Source of the DNA: Entamoeba histolytica HM-1:IMSS | Lineage: Eukaryota > Evosea > Mastigamoebida > Endamoebidae | DNA length: 64,000 nt | Assembly (NCBI RefSeq): GCF_000208925.1 | Contig: NW_001914889.1 | Location: 38,656 to 102,655, forward strand | Direction of reading: 5' to 3' | In this document: piece by piece, positions 44,281-54,002 of the stretch | Layout of the letters: every line of letters begins with the position of its first letter | Numbering within the stretch: the first letter of the stretch is position 1 | Notes under the pieces: model-generated | Seen by the model: only the letters and a program-made list of their open reading frames with translations | The model's database searches: none | What the model was told of the DNA's origin: nothing | Translations under genes and position numbers: made by a program

Positions 44281-44541
44281 TTATAATTTCATTGATGAAG
44301 ATAATAATGAATCAATATAATTGATTTTTTCTAAGATGCTAATTCGTTTTTGCAAGTCTTTCAATTGAGTTTCTTTTAATTCTAATTCTCGTTTCAATTC
44401 ATTAAATGATGAATAATTATTCATTGAAGTACGAACTGGAGTTTGTTTGAAAGATGTTGTTTGAATCATTTTGAGATAATTCAAAAGAGGTTGCTGCATT
44501 AAATTAAAGATTTTATTAATTTTTGTTCTTAAATATTTCAT
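44281..44541 (-). CDS. Small coiled-coil hypothetical protein
   Basis: 86 residues; not recognised. The C-terminal half (FNELKRELELKETQLKDLQK) has clear heptads, predicting a coiled coil. The N-terminal half is basic and mildly amphipathic. It is divergent from the 44624 membrane protein, with 82 bp between starts. The size and heptads suggest a small adaptor or kinetochore/tethering-type subunit, but no family can be named. Confidence 0.5.
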   Translation of the reverse strand: MKYLRTKINKIFNLMQQPLLNYLKMIQTTSFKQTPVRTSMNNYSSFNELKRELELKETQLKDLQKRISILEKINYIDSLLSSSMKL

Positions 44542-44589
44542 TCATACTTGTCTATTCCTTTCGATTATAATCTCGAAAAATTCTTTTCA

Positions 44590-44623
44590 TTTTTTATTTA
44601 AAAAGAACTTAAAAAGAATAAAT
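44590..44623 (+). promoter_or_regulatory. Core promoter with TATA-like and GAAC motifs
   Basis: TATTTAAAA at about 44596 is followed by GAACT at 44605, 19 bp before the start codon of the membrane-protein gene. Confidence 0.5.
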
Positions 44624-45397
44624 TTGATGTTACTAGAACAATTTACTACAAGAATATCTCGATTACCTTATTCATCATATATCGTTAAATTAATTATTCT
44701 TTTATTCATCATTTCCATTCCACTCATTACTATACCCAAAATTTTTTATAAAATATTACCAATTCCAATATTAATAATAACACTTTTACCATTATTAACT
44801 TTTTCTTCAGTCAGTTATTTTATATTTCATATTGTATATTATATTTCTGTTCTTTTAAATTTGATTCTCCCTTATTCATTTAAATACTTCTTATATCACC
44901 AATTATTTAATGAACTAATTTATAACGTTCTTCTTTTCCAACGTTTATTTGCATTTAAAAATTCTTCTCATTCAATGCAATTATCAATTACTCATAACTT
45001 ATTTGTTATTTCATCATTTTTAAGAATATTTGCAACTCTTACTATTGTTCTCTTACCATCTTATTATATGCTTATTTTCTTTTTCTATTCTTTTTCAATT
45101 CTTAGTCTTGTAGTTTCTTATTCACTAGAAATTACAACAACTCATTTAAAAAGATTATTTCTTTTATGGGGATTTAGTCTTTCAATTTTATTAATGATTT
45201 ATGGTATTTATCATTCATTCCCGTTTAATAAAATTATTTTTTCAATCTTCAAGTATTGTTTATTAGTTCTTTCAAGTGTATTTGGTTCTTTATTATTGTA
45301 TTATCTTCCAAATCAATATCTACATTCAAATGATAGTTCAGTCCCTTTCTTTGAATCAGAAACAAGTGATTTAAGTCTTTTAGTAAATGATGATTAA
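44624..45397 (+). CDS. Multi-pass membrane protein, function unknown
   Basis: 257 residues with about six hydrophobic helices (for example LIILLFIISIPLITI, ILIITLLPLLTF, IFATLTIVLLPSYYMLIFFF, CLLVLSSVFGSLLLYYL). The short loops are rich in His, Ser and Tyr. The C-terminus is acidic and cytosolic-looking (FFESETSDLSLLVNDD). No signal peptide. The pattern recalls small ER/nuclear-envelope shaping proteins (TMEM33/Pom33-like), but I see no diagnostic motif, so I leave it unnamed. Confidence 0.65.
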   Translation: MMLLEQFTTRISRLPYSSYIVKLIILLFIISIPLITIPKIFYKILPIPILIITLLPLLTFSSVSYFIFHIVYYISVLLNLILPYSFKYFLYHQLFNELIYNVLLFQRLFAFKNSSHSMQLSITHNLFVISSFLRIFATLTIVLLPSYYMLIFFFYSFSILSLVVSYSLEITTTHLKRLFLLWGFSLSILLMIYGIYHSFPFNKIIFSIFKYCLLVLSSVFGSLLLYYLPNQYLHSNDSSVPFFESETSDLSLLVNDD

Positions 45398-45470
45398 AGA
45401 TTATTTAATGGATTTCTTTTTTTTTTTAGTTTCTATTAAAAAAAAGTATTAATTAAAAAAAAAAATGGAT

Positions 45471-48400
45471 TTAAATTAATTGATACTTTGGAAGGTCCTT
45501 ATATTTTAAAGGAAGGAACTCTTGACGTAAAGAAAGGGAATTAAGTAAATCAGCCTTATTTTGTTTAGAGACAATATCAGGTGATTTCATATCAGCAAGT
45601 TCATTCATAAGAAGGTTTCCACGTTCTTTAAATATTCTAATTTCATAGAAAGAATTTTTGATGTATAAGTTTTTAATGAAAATAATATCTGATTTTAATT
45701 GGTTTTTATGACAATTAGAACAGTCTCTACATAAAAATACTCCATATGTTGTATCTGCACAAACAATTTTATGATCTCCACAATCAGCACAAACAGAATT
45801 TGTAGGAATACTTAATACCATATCTAAATAATTGCTAAATTGTCCTCTTTCTGCAATGAAAAGTGGTGGTGGTGGATAACAAAAAACAATATCTTGTTTT
45901 GGTTGAAGAATTTTAAGTTCTATCAACTTATCTTTTGCAGAACGATAAAATGCATCACGGAAAACTGTAAGCCATTTCCATTTATCTTCACTTGATGGAG
46001 CAGTTACAAAAGTAGTTTTACCACTAATATTAATTTGAAATGCTGCTGGATTATTAATTGCAACAACAGCTTCAACAGACACTCCACTTAATATTACTTT
46101 CATATGCCAATTCGCTTTCTTTAAAGAGTCTTTTACTGAGTTATAAACAATAAGTTCTTCTCCATCAATAACACAATATCTATCTTTTTCTTCTTCATGA
46201 TCATTATTTATTCTAACTGATCTTGGTGATCTAAACGATGAATTTAATCGTGGACTTAATAACACTTGTGTAGCTGCTACCTTTCTTGGTGTCTGCATTG
46301 GACTATTTTTTTTATCAATATTAGGACTTCCATCTAATCTTTTCTTAGTTAAATCAACATTTGTATTAAACGATACAATACCACCTACATATTTTTCAAA
46401 CATTTTTAATGACATTTTAAGATAACCTTGATAAAAGATATCATCAACTTTATTTGATTTAACAGTTTCAGATTGTCTAATTGTGTTTAATCTTGACATA
46501 GCACTATTATGTTCTCTTGATAAAATATCATCAAATGCCATCATCCAATCTCCTTTTTCTTCTTCATTTTCTGCAATAAAAGTAAATATCATTTTTTTAG
46601 AAACAACACTAAAAGTATTATCTCCTTCACTATAAATACCTATTCCAAATAATGGAATAATATCTTTAATTTTAAGTTTATTTTTTTCTAATAAAGCATC
46701 AACATCTTTTACTTCTTGTTTTGCTCTATGAACAAGTAATACATCACTTAATAAGAAAATAATTAATGGTCCATATTCTTTACTTTGAATAGCTCCATAT
46801 TTAACAAGTCTTCTTTTATCGTCATCCATTAAATCAAATTTTTTTATTTCTAAATGATGTTTAAATTTCATTAATAATTGTTTATTCTCTGATTCTCTTC
46901 TTCTTTCATTTAAATAATCTCCAATCTTTTTAATTTCATTCATTAAATCTTGAAGTCCTTTATATTCTTTGTGAGTTCTAGGAAGAACCTTTAATACTCC
47001 TCTAATAAATAATTCATATCGTGGAACTCGTTGAATTGGAAGAATTAAATATGAAAATATGTTTAAATTCTTTACTTCTTTTTGAAGACTTAATTTTTTT
47101 AGTAAATCCATAAATCTTTTATTCTTTGAATTTAAAGTAACAAAATAATCATTTGTTGTGTCATATGAATTAACATAAACAGTATAACATTTTAAAAAAC
47201 CAGTAAACTTTTTAAATACTGAAGATACTCCTTCTCCATATACACAATTCTTTGACATATCATCAAGGTCTTTTAATAGAATTACATTATATTTAACAAT
47301 CATTTCTAAATTTTTAAAACAATTTCTTATTGTTTTATCTTCTCTTTCTTCAAGTATTTTTTCAAGATAATATTCTTTTAATATTTTTAAATTATCAACA
47401 TATTTATGTTCACTTTCAATTAATTCTTTTACTAAATTCTTTCGTTCTTTCATTCCTCGAATTTCTGGTAAATGTCGAGCATTTCTACATCTAATTTTTG
47501 TTTGTATTGCAACAATAGAATTAATGTGTTCTTGTGTTACACGTGCATCTAATGCTTTCATTTTTTCTTGTTGACGTTTTATTTCTTCATTATATTGATA
47601 TGACACTATCAAACTACGTGCACATGATGTAACCATTTCATTATAATGTTCACAAACATATTCAACTAATTCTCCACCATCTCCTTCTTCATTAACAATA
47701 TAATAATTTCCTTCTAACATAAATACACCTCTAAATACTTCTTCAATAGCTTCTTCTTTTTCAATTTCTGGTTCAGGACTAGTTAAAAGTGAAGTATCAA
47801 CATCTTTTTGAGGTGAGTTTGAGTGTTCTATAATCATTTGTTCTTTCATTCTTTTTAACTCTTCTTTTTTCATTGTTCTTTCTTTTCTACTTTCTTCCAT
47901 TTTTCTTAATTTTTCTTTTTCTTTTTCAATTTGTTGTCTTTTCTTTTCTCTACGTTCTTTTCTTTCAGAAGTAATTAATTCTGGTGTTACCTCTTTTGTT
48001 GGTGTTGGTGGTATTTCTGTTTTTGTTATTTGAGAGGGTTCTGGAAATATGAGTTCTTGTGAACCATTTATTTCTGGTTCTTTTTGTTTTTCTTCATTGG
48101 TTTCTTCTTGAATAATTGGTTTTAAATTAAGGGGTTTAACGTTATGTCTAATTGGTCGAGCTGTAATTTTAGGTTGAACTGACTCGTTATTTTCAACAAA
48201 TGCACTAACAATAGGTTCATTTCTTACAACTTCAACTTTCTTTCCATCCTTTTTAACTGTAAAAGCTCTTCTTCTAAATGACTGATTCATTATTTCACTT
48301 TTATATATTGTGTCAGAAAGTTTTCTCATTGTACTCTTTTCTTTTTTCATTAAAAACCCAATTAACGCTATAATTTGTTTTTCATCACCTTTTTCTATCT

Positions 48401-48611
48401 TTTGAATATTTAACCCCTCTAATTTTCCAAAGTGCTTTTCTGCTAATTGTAATGCAGTTTGAAGTGGTGTATCTGTTTTAACATTAGTATGAGTAATTTG
48501 TTTCATAATAGCTAATAACGCATGTCCTTCTCTTATATCCTGTATTGAAGAAATGTACAACGAAGGATTAGTGATATGTTCATTGACCCAATCGATATAC
48601 TTTTCCATCAA
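45471..48611 (-). CDS. Multidomain RhoGEF: CH, IQ-like, DH, PH, PH, ArfGAP-like
   Basis: 1046 residues. Order: a calponin-homology-like domain (about 3-92, IDWVNEHI..., DIREGHALLAIMKQIT); a polar/Glu-Lys-rich linker (215-260); an IQ-like helix (IVAIQTKIRCRNARHL, 367-381); a DH domain (about 390-573; KNLVKELIESEHKYVDNLKIL, YLILPIQRVPRYELFI), the Rho nucleotide-exchange core; PH1 (about 595-700); PH2 (about 725-890) split by a Ser/Pro-rich insert (760-807); and an ArfGAP-type zinc finger C941-x2-C944-x16-C961-x2-C964. In ArfGAPs a catalytic arginine follows as CSGIHR.LG; here it reads CSNCHKNQL, so Arf-GAP activity is doubtful. It probably works at the actin-rich plasma membrane, linking Rho/Rac activation to phosphoinositides. 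Confidence 0.88.
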   Translation of the reverse strand: MMEKYIDWVNEHITNPSLYISSIQDIREGHALLAIMKQITHTNVKTDTPLQTALQLAEKHFGKLEGLNIQKIEKGDEKQIIALIGFLMKKEKSTMRKLSDTIYKSEIMNQSFRRRAFTVKKDGKKVEVVRNEPIVSAFVENNESVQPKITARPIRHNVKPLNLKPIIQEETNEEKQKEPEINGSQELIFPEPSQITKTEIPPTPTKEVTPELITSERKERREKKRQQIEKEKEKLRKMEESRKERTMKKEELKRMKEQMIIEHSNSPQKDVDTSLLTSPEPEIEKEEAIEEVFRGVFMLEGNYYIVNEEGDGGELVEYVCEHYNEMVTSCARSLIVSYQYNEEIKRQQEKMKALDARVTQEHINSIVAIQTKIRCRNARHLPEIRGMKERKNLVKELIESEHKYVDNLKILKEYYLEKILEEREDKTIRNCFKNLEMIVKYNVILLKDLDDMSKNCVYGEGVSSVFKKFTGFLKCYTVYVNSYDTTNDYFVTLNSKNKRFMDLLKKLSLQKEVKNLNIFSYLILPIQRVPRYELFIRGVLKVLPRTHKEYKGLQDLMNEIKKIGDYLNERRRESENKQLLMKFKHHLEIKKFDLMDDDKRRLVKYGAIQSKEYGPLIIFLLSDVLLVHRAKQEVKDVDALLEKNKLKIKDIIPLFGIGIYSEGDNTFSVVSKKMIFTFIAENEEEKGDWMMAFDDILSREHNSAMSRLNTIRQSETVKSNKVDDIFYQGYLKMSLKMFEKYVGGIVSFNTNVDLTKKRLDGSPNIDKKNSPMQTPRKVAATQVLLSPRLNSSFRSPRSVRINNDHEEEKDRYCVIDGEELIVYNSVKDSLKKANWHMKVILSGVSVEAVVAINNPAAFQINISGKTTFVTAPSSEDKWKWLTVFRDAFYRSAKDKLIELKILQPKQDIVFCYPPPPLFIAERGQFSNYLDMVLSIPTNSVCADCGDHKIVCADTTYGVFLCRDCSNCHKNQLKSDIIFIKNLYIKNSFYEIRIFKERGNLLMNELADMKSPDIVSKQNKADLLNSLSLRQEFLPLKYKDLPKYQLI

Positions 48612-48957
48612 ACTTGAGAGTTTTTAAGTTTTTAAATTAAGTTTTTTTTTTAATTTTTTTTCCAAAAAAAAAATTAAAATAAAATAATGAAAAGCAATTG
48701 AAACATTTTTAAATTACTTTCAACTTGAAGAATAAAGCTCTTTTTATTCATACAATTCTTTTTTTAAGTGTGGTTCTTTATTTTTAGTTCTATCTAAATA
48801 ATAAAGTATAACTAAAAATACAATTTTGAGTAAATTCTTTCCTTAAAAATAAAACATAATTATTGTTAACTAATAAAAATTTTCATATTCTTTCCATTAA
48901 AAAAAAAAAATATTTTATTAAATAGTATTTTTTCCTTTTATTACATTTTTTCATTTC
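48612..48957. other. Intergenic, 346 bp, no gene seen
   Basis: Promoter side of the RhoGEF gene and 3' side of the 135-residue gene. Long A and T runs, no frame. Confidence 0.5.
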
Positions 48958-49365
48958 TCAGAAATGTCTAAACAAAACACAACATCCTAATTCATTAATA
49001 GGTTGTAATGTTTGTGTATCACCAAAAAATTCTACTTCTTGTGGTTTCCATTTTGAATTTGATTGGTGAGTTAATGCTGAGATTTGAAAAGTTACAGTTC
49101 CATAATCACAAATAACTTGTTGATGAAGAAGTGATTCAAAAACAGAACTTGAATCTTCTATTGAAAAAGTATTTAGCAAAAACCATTCATAAATTGGATT
49201 CAATGTAGGTAATTTTTGAATTTGAATTTTTAATGCTTGAAATTGTGGTAATAATGAAACTACTTTTTTTATATATTGTTCTAATAAAAGCGAAATTGGA
49301 CGATAAACTACAATGGTTTCTTGTAGTTGTATTCTTTTAAAACAATCTATTTTATTATTTGTCAT
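48958..49365 (-). CDS. Hypothetical protein
   Basis: 135 residues; not recognised. The first half is helical (ISLLLEQYIKKVVSLLPQFQAL). The second half is beta-rich with conspicuous aromatic and Cys residues (VICDYGTVTFQISALTH, EVEFFGDTQT, GCCVLFRHF). No signal or membrane segment. The mix of a helix then strands could be a small subunit of a larger complex. Codon use is ordinary, supporting a gene. Confidence 0.55.
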   Translation of the reverse strand: MTNNKIDCFKRIQLQETIVVYRPISLLLEQYIKKVVSLLPQFQALKIQIQKLPTLNPIYEWFLLNTFSIEDSSSVFESLLHQQVICDYGTVTFQISALTHQSNSKWKPQEVEFFGDTQTLQPINELGCCVLFRHF

Positions 49366-49734
49366 TTATTATAAAATATAAAATGAAATTAATAATACTA
49401 ATAATAACACACAATCAGGATAAATGTGGCTTTGATAAAGTACTGTAGAAATATAATCTTCAAGAAATTGGTTGTACAATTTCTTTGACATTTTCTTTTT
49501 CCATTTCTTTTTTTTTTATTTTTTTTCCATTTCCTTTTTTTTTTTTTGAATAAACTGAATTGAAAAAATGATTTTATAATCCTATTTTTAAAAATAATAT
49601 TCTTTATTTTTATAAAGAATGTTACTAAATATAGTAGAAACTAAAAACGAAAGAACTAACAGTAGAACTTGAGAACAACACAACACAAATCATCGACACG
49701 TCTTTTTAAAAGAAGGTTGTAGAAAAAGTCATTA
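49366..49734. other. Intergenic stretch between divergent genes
   Basis: Upstream DNA of the 135-residue gene (minus) and the BAR gene (plus). It contains long T runs near 49500-49550 and two further GAACT-like sites near 49650-49675. Confidence 0.45.
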
Positions 49735-49788
49735 AACTATTTAAAGGATTGTTTTTGAGGAACTTTTATCTAAAGAGAAAAGACAACC
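49735..49788 (+). promoter_or_regulatory. Entamoeba-type core promoter of the BAR gene
   Basis: TATTTAAAGG at 49738-49747 is followed by GAACT at 49760-49764, 25 bp before the start codon. This pairing of TATA-like and GAAC boxes is the known Entamoeba core promoter; the gene is probably well expressed. Confidence 0.65.
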
Positions 49789-50595
49789 ATGTTTAAGAAG
49801 ATGACTTCAAAACTTAATGACGGACTTAAGAACGTCTCAAATGATCTTAAAGGAAAGCCTAAAGATGTAGTATGTGAACAAATTGAAAAAGATAAAAAAG
49901 ATCTTCTTGCTTTAAGTGCTAAGATTAAGAAGGCTCAAGAAAAGTTTGAAAAATTAGGTAAAGATGCTAAAGAACAATATGATGAACATAAGAAGGCACT
50001 TAAGCTTTGTGCAGATGTTGTTACATGTGATCCAAATCCATTTAATGAATCTATTAAAATTATTGAAGAAAATGATGAAAAAGCAAAGAAATATGAAGAA
50101 AAATTACAAAAGAAAGTTATGAAACCATTGAAAATGTACTTAGAAGCAGTTACAGTCTTAGAAAAGAGAGTTAAGATTTTAGATGAAAGAGGTAAAGCAA
50201 TGGAAAAGGCAGAACATGCTTATCATGATATGCTTAAGAAACCAGAAAATAAACAAGTTGGATTAAGTGATCTTAAAGTTAATTATACTAATGCTAGAGA
50301 TTCTTGGGAATATTTAAGAGATGAACTTAGTGTTGATATTAAGAAAGTTCTTGATGAAATTACTTCTAACTTTGGTCAAATTTGTTCTGGCTTCATGAAG
50401 ACATATTCTAAATATATGAAAAATACTCAAGAAGTTTGGGATAAACTTCATGATTATGCTAAAGAAATTAAAGTTGGAGATCTTGATAAAGAACCTGTGT
50501 ATACTGCAACTGAACAATCAATGGTTGGTGAACCAAATGTCCAAGCTAGAAGAGAAAAGGAAATTGCTAATGGTACTTATGTTAAAGTTGAATAA
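49789..50595 (+). CDS. BAR-domain protein
   Basis: 268 residues. Residues about 15-225 are three long amphipathic helices rich in Lys/Glu (DLLALSAKIKKAQEKFEKLG, KPLKMYLEAVTVLEKRVKIL, KVLDEITSNFGQICSGFMKT), the pattern of a BAR domain, which forms a banana-shaped dimer that senses or makes membrane curvature. A short N-terminal amphipathic stretch (MFKKMTSKLNDGLKNVSNDL) could act as an N-BAR helix. The tail (about 230-268) is polar. The gene has a strong core promoter and biased codons (frequent AAG, CTT), unlike many neighbours, suggesting high expression. It is probably involved in endocytosis or phagocytosis. Confidence 0.85.
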   Translation: MFKKMTSKLNDGLKNVSNDLKGKPKDVVCEQIEKDKKDLLALSAKIKKAQEKFEKLGKDAKEQYDEHKKALKLCADVVTCDPNPFNESIKIIEENDEKAKKYEEKLQKKVMKPLKMYLEAVTVLEKRVKILDERGKAMEKAEHAYHDMLKKPENKQVGLSDLKVNYTNARDSWEYLRDELSVDIKKVLDEITSNFGQICSGFMKTYSKYMKNTQEVWDKLHDYAKEIKVGDLDKEPVYTATEQSMVGEPNVQARREKEIANGTYVKVE

Positions 50596-51109
50596 ACAAA
50601 AATAATTGAATTTCCTTACTTATTAAGTTAAATAGTTTAAATAATATTTTATTTAATACATTTATAAATATTAAATGGATTGAAAGGAATATTTCCTTTA
50701 TTTTTCGCTTTACTTTTCTATTCTAAAGGTGTTATTAAATTCTATTTTTATCTTTTATAACACTCAGTTGTTTATAACCAATTTTTAATTTTTGTTTCAT
50801 TTCTTTATATTAATTATTTTGTTATTTTCAAATGAACTGTTGCTAAATACAGTAACCAATTTTAACAAATCTTTCTGTTATTTTATTCATGAATTAAATA
50901 AGACTTACTCATTATGTTTTTTAAAAAAACTCAATTTTTTTAAATTGGTTTTTAAATTTCTTTTAATCACTTTAGTTCAAATAATACAAGAAACTTCTTC
51001 TTAGAATTTAATTAAAAATAATAATAAAAATACTTTAAAAATTTTATAACAATAATTCAATTTGAAAATAAAAAGAAACAATAATTTAAAGATAAAAAAC
51101 GAAATAAAT
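50596..51109. other. Intergenic, 514 bp, no gene seen
   Basis: Between the convergent BAR and IQGAP-like genes. AT-rich; the small plus-strand frame at 50792 is chance. Confidence 0.5.
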
Positions 51110-53473
51110 TCATTTTGCAATTAGTTGGTTCATGACATAAATAGTCATATTAACATCTAATTCCATTTGTGAATTAATATCTAATGTTCTTGTTCCTTTA
51201 GCTCTCATTTCAAGTAACTCTTCTAATTTAATATCAACATTTTCTGAAGCAATAGCTGGTAATTTAACTTGGACATTAAACACACCAACTTCTTCAGATG
51301 AAATAATAATTTTTGTCATTTTTCTCATTCCTTTTGGAATAACAGATGAAACAATAACACCCTTTTTAACCAAATCATTGTATGAATATTCTTTAGGTTT
51401 AAATAATTTACCTTCTGTTGTTTTCTTTCCTTTCTTTCCTTTTCCTTGGAAAACTCTTTGGACACAAGTTTGGCAATAATCTTTGTATGATGCTAAAACA
51501 TCTTGAAGTTCTTTTTGTTTCTTTAATGTAGCTTTAATACTAACTTCAAGACGAGTTAATTCTTTTTGTTGTTGTTCTTTAATTTCAGCTCTATTAGCAA
51601 TTTCTAATGCAACATCTTTAAGTAATGCCTTATATCCATCTTCTTTTGAAACTAAATTTTTCTCTTCAAGAGTTTTGATATTTTTTTTCACTTCTTCAAT
51701 ATTCTTTAAGGCTGTTTCATTATTCTTTTGTTTAGCAATTTTTTCTGTTTCTGTTAATACATCTTCAAGAGTAACGGGTTGTGCTTCAGAATTAGCAATA
51801 ACTTTAAAGAATCCAAGCATTAAACTCTTAGTTCTATTATAAAGAGTTTGATCTTCATCCTCAAGTGATTGTGAAATATATTTTGGAGTAAGTGTAAGTG
51901 TAACAGTTTCATTAGAATTATATTGTTCAACATCACCTAATTCATCAATAATTCTATGTAAAGGATCTTCTTTATTTGGTGCAAGATCATCTAAATGGTC
52001 TCTAATTTCTGTATGGAACATAGAAATTTCTGTTGGTTCAATAAGAATAGTAGGTTTAACATCTTGAATTAATGCCATATATTTATCAATTTGCATTTTT
52101 TGTTCTGGTGGTTCTACATCAGTAAATTCTTTCAAGAAAACTTTAACAGCTTCACATCTTTCAGAAATCCAATCATTCATTGGAACCATCCATTTATTAG
52201 TATCATTTACTGGGAATGGACTTTGTTGTTGGAATAATTGTTGAAGAATCTTGTTAATCAACAAAATATTTTGAATAGCATCAAATCCTTGTTGTGTTTC
52301 ATTTGATGATGATGCAATATAATTACCAACAAATCTATAGAACATGAAATAACCTGTATATGATAATAATTCTGCTTCGGTAGTATTAGGGAAAGCTTCC
52401 ATTGAATTCTCATTAATAACTTTACATAAATATCTTAAACCATATGGATATTTATTAATTGCTGAAATAATAGTATCATAAAAGATATTACAACCTTCTT
52501 TTAATGATGTTACTCTTTCAGAAATGATTTTCTTAATTTCTGGTTCATCTTGAATTTTATCAACTGGAACATTTCTTAAATTAGATTTAACTCCAGTAGC
52601 TTGTTCAGTTTCATTGATTAATTCATCTAAAATTTTCTTTCCATCAAGATTTAATTTTCTATGACTTGGAAATTCTCTATTAAATCTTTGCATACATGGA
52701 CCAAATACTTCATTTAAAAATGTTTTTCCTTGTGTTCTTTTGGTATAAGCAATAATCATTTGAGGAATAACTGATTGATCTTGAATAGCTGTCCAAAGAG
52801 ATGTTAATGTAGACATTTGTTGTTCCAAAGCCAATTTAATAGCACTTAAAATCAAATAATCTTCTCTGTCTGACATAGCATTACCATACAATGTCAAAAT
52901 AATTGAATCTACAATTTCTCTAACATCAGACTCAGTTTGTGAGATACAATTGATTAAACGAGCTACATAGACTGGGTCAGATTGAAGTAAATAAAACAAA
53001 TTACCATATAATTGAAGTTTATCATTTGAAATGGTTTCTTTAACTTGTGCATTTTCAGCAACCTTCTTCTTCTTTTTCTTTTCTTTGGTTAATACAGCAC
53101 CAGCATTTTGGACTAATAAAGTAATTCTCATTTCCATATCTTGAATGTCTTTTTCAAGTCCTGCATTCTTTCTAATTTCATTTAACAATGTTCTTCTAAG
53201 ATCAGTAATTTTCAAGATGAAATCTTCGTCTTCTTCTTCTCCTTGATTTTTCAAAAGGTCAGAAATCTCTTTAGCAGTTAAATTACCTCTCTTAATACGG
53301 TCTTGATACATTTTTTGTTCAATAATTTTCTTTAATAATAATCTACTCTTTAATAATACTAATATAGTATTTTCATAGTCCTCAGTTGCCATTTCATATT
53401 GTGTCTTATCAGCAGCCAAAATCATTGAAGATGATAAAGGACCATCAACAGCTGAATTACGTTTCTTTTCCAT
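51110..53473 (-). CDS. IQGAP-like protein with RasGAP-related domain
   Basis: 787 residues. The N-terminal 140 residues are helical and charged (LTAKEISDLLKNQ, KEKKKKKKVAENA). From about 150 to 450 it follows the GAP-related domain of IQGAPs: LFYLLQSDPVYVARLI, LTLYGNAMSDREDYLILSAIKLAL, TFLNEVFGPCMQRF, YGLRYLCKVI, LLSYTGYFMFYRFVGNYIASS. The C-terminus (about 520-787) fits the RasGAP-C domain (YNRTKSLMLGFFKVIAN...). There is no CH domain and no clear IQ motif, as in the short Dictyostelium-type IQGAPs. These bind active Rac/Cdc42 rather than stimulate hydrolysis and organise cortical actin and cytokinesis. No arginine finger was found at the expected place, in line with a non-catalytic GAP fold. 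Confidence 0.82.
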   Translation of the reverse strand: MEKKRNSAVDGPLSSSMILAADKTQYEMATEDYENTILVLLKSRLLLKKIIEQKMYQDRIKRGNLTAKEISDLLKNQGEEEDEDFILKITDLRRTLLNEIRKNAGLEKDIQDMEMRITLLVQNAGAVLTKEKKKKKKVAENAQVKETISNDKLQLYGNLFYLLQSDPVYVARLINCISQTESDVREIVDSIILTLYGNAMSDREDYLILSAIKLALEQQMSTLTSLWTAIQDQSVIPQMIIAYTKRTQGKTFLNEVFGPCMQRFNREFPSHRKLNLDGKKILDELINETEQATGVKSNLRNVPVDKIQDEPEIKKIISERVTSLKEGCNIFYDTIISAINKYPYGLRYLCKVINENSMEAFPNTTEAELLSYTGYFMFYRFVGNYIASSSNETQQGFDAIQNILLINKILQQLFQQQSPFPVNDTNKWMVPMNDWISERCEAVKVFLKEFTDVEPPEQKMQIDKYMALIQDVKPTILIEPTEISMFHTEIRDHLDDLAPNKEDPLHRIIDELGDVEQYNSNETVTLTLTPKYISQSLEDEDQTLYNRTKSLMLGFFKVIANSEAQPVTLEDVLTETEKIAKQKNNETALKNIEEVKKNIKTLEEKNLVSKEDGYKALLKDVALEIANRAEIKEQQQKELTRLEVSIKATLKKQKELQDVLASYKDYCQTCVQRVFQGKGKKGKKTTEGKLFKPKEYSYNDLVKKGVIVSSVIPKGMRKMTKIIISSEEVGVFNVQVKLPAIASENVDIKLEELLEMRAKGTRTLDINSQMELDVNMTIYVMNQLIAK

Positions 53474-54002
53474 TAATCTGTTAATTTTAAGATTGTAAAA
53501 ACTCGTTTATAAGATCGACGTCTTGTGAACTGTTTTCCATTTATTCTCTATATTTGGTGTCAAAAACTTCTCAAAAATTAAATCATTATTTTATTTATCT
53601 TTTATTAAAAAAATACTTTTGTTAATAATTATTTTTAAGTTCACGGAAAAAAAGATTTGGAGATTTAAATACAAAAAGAGAATAATCTCAACAATATCAA
53701 AACAAAGATTTTTCTCTTTTTAATAACAAAATATTTTTAATAATTTTTATAAAACTAAAAAGAAACAATCAGATAGGAGCGAAAGATTTGTCCTCAATAT
53801 TATTCGGAGACTCATTTCATCATCATATTATTTCTATTATTTTTAATTTTGTTTTATAGATATTAAAAAAAATAAAAAATGAAAAAAAATTATGGGTTTT
53901 ATATAATATATTTATAGACTAATTATCTTATTAATTTGTCTCAATTTGAATAAAAAAAAATCAGAACTGTAATTTAACGTTAATTAGTAATTTTTAGTTC
54001 TC
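53474..54002. other. Divergent intergenic region, 529 bp
   Basis: Between the start codons of the IQGAP-like and TMEM86-like genes. Contains a TTTAAATAC TATA-like site and a slightly GC-richer patch near 53770-53820, with no recognised RNA. Confidence 0.45.

Noticed and set aside
53765..53820. Possible small RNA gene in a slightly GC-richer intergenic patch
   Set aside because: No box C/D, H/ACA or Pol III signals could be recognised.
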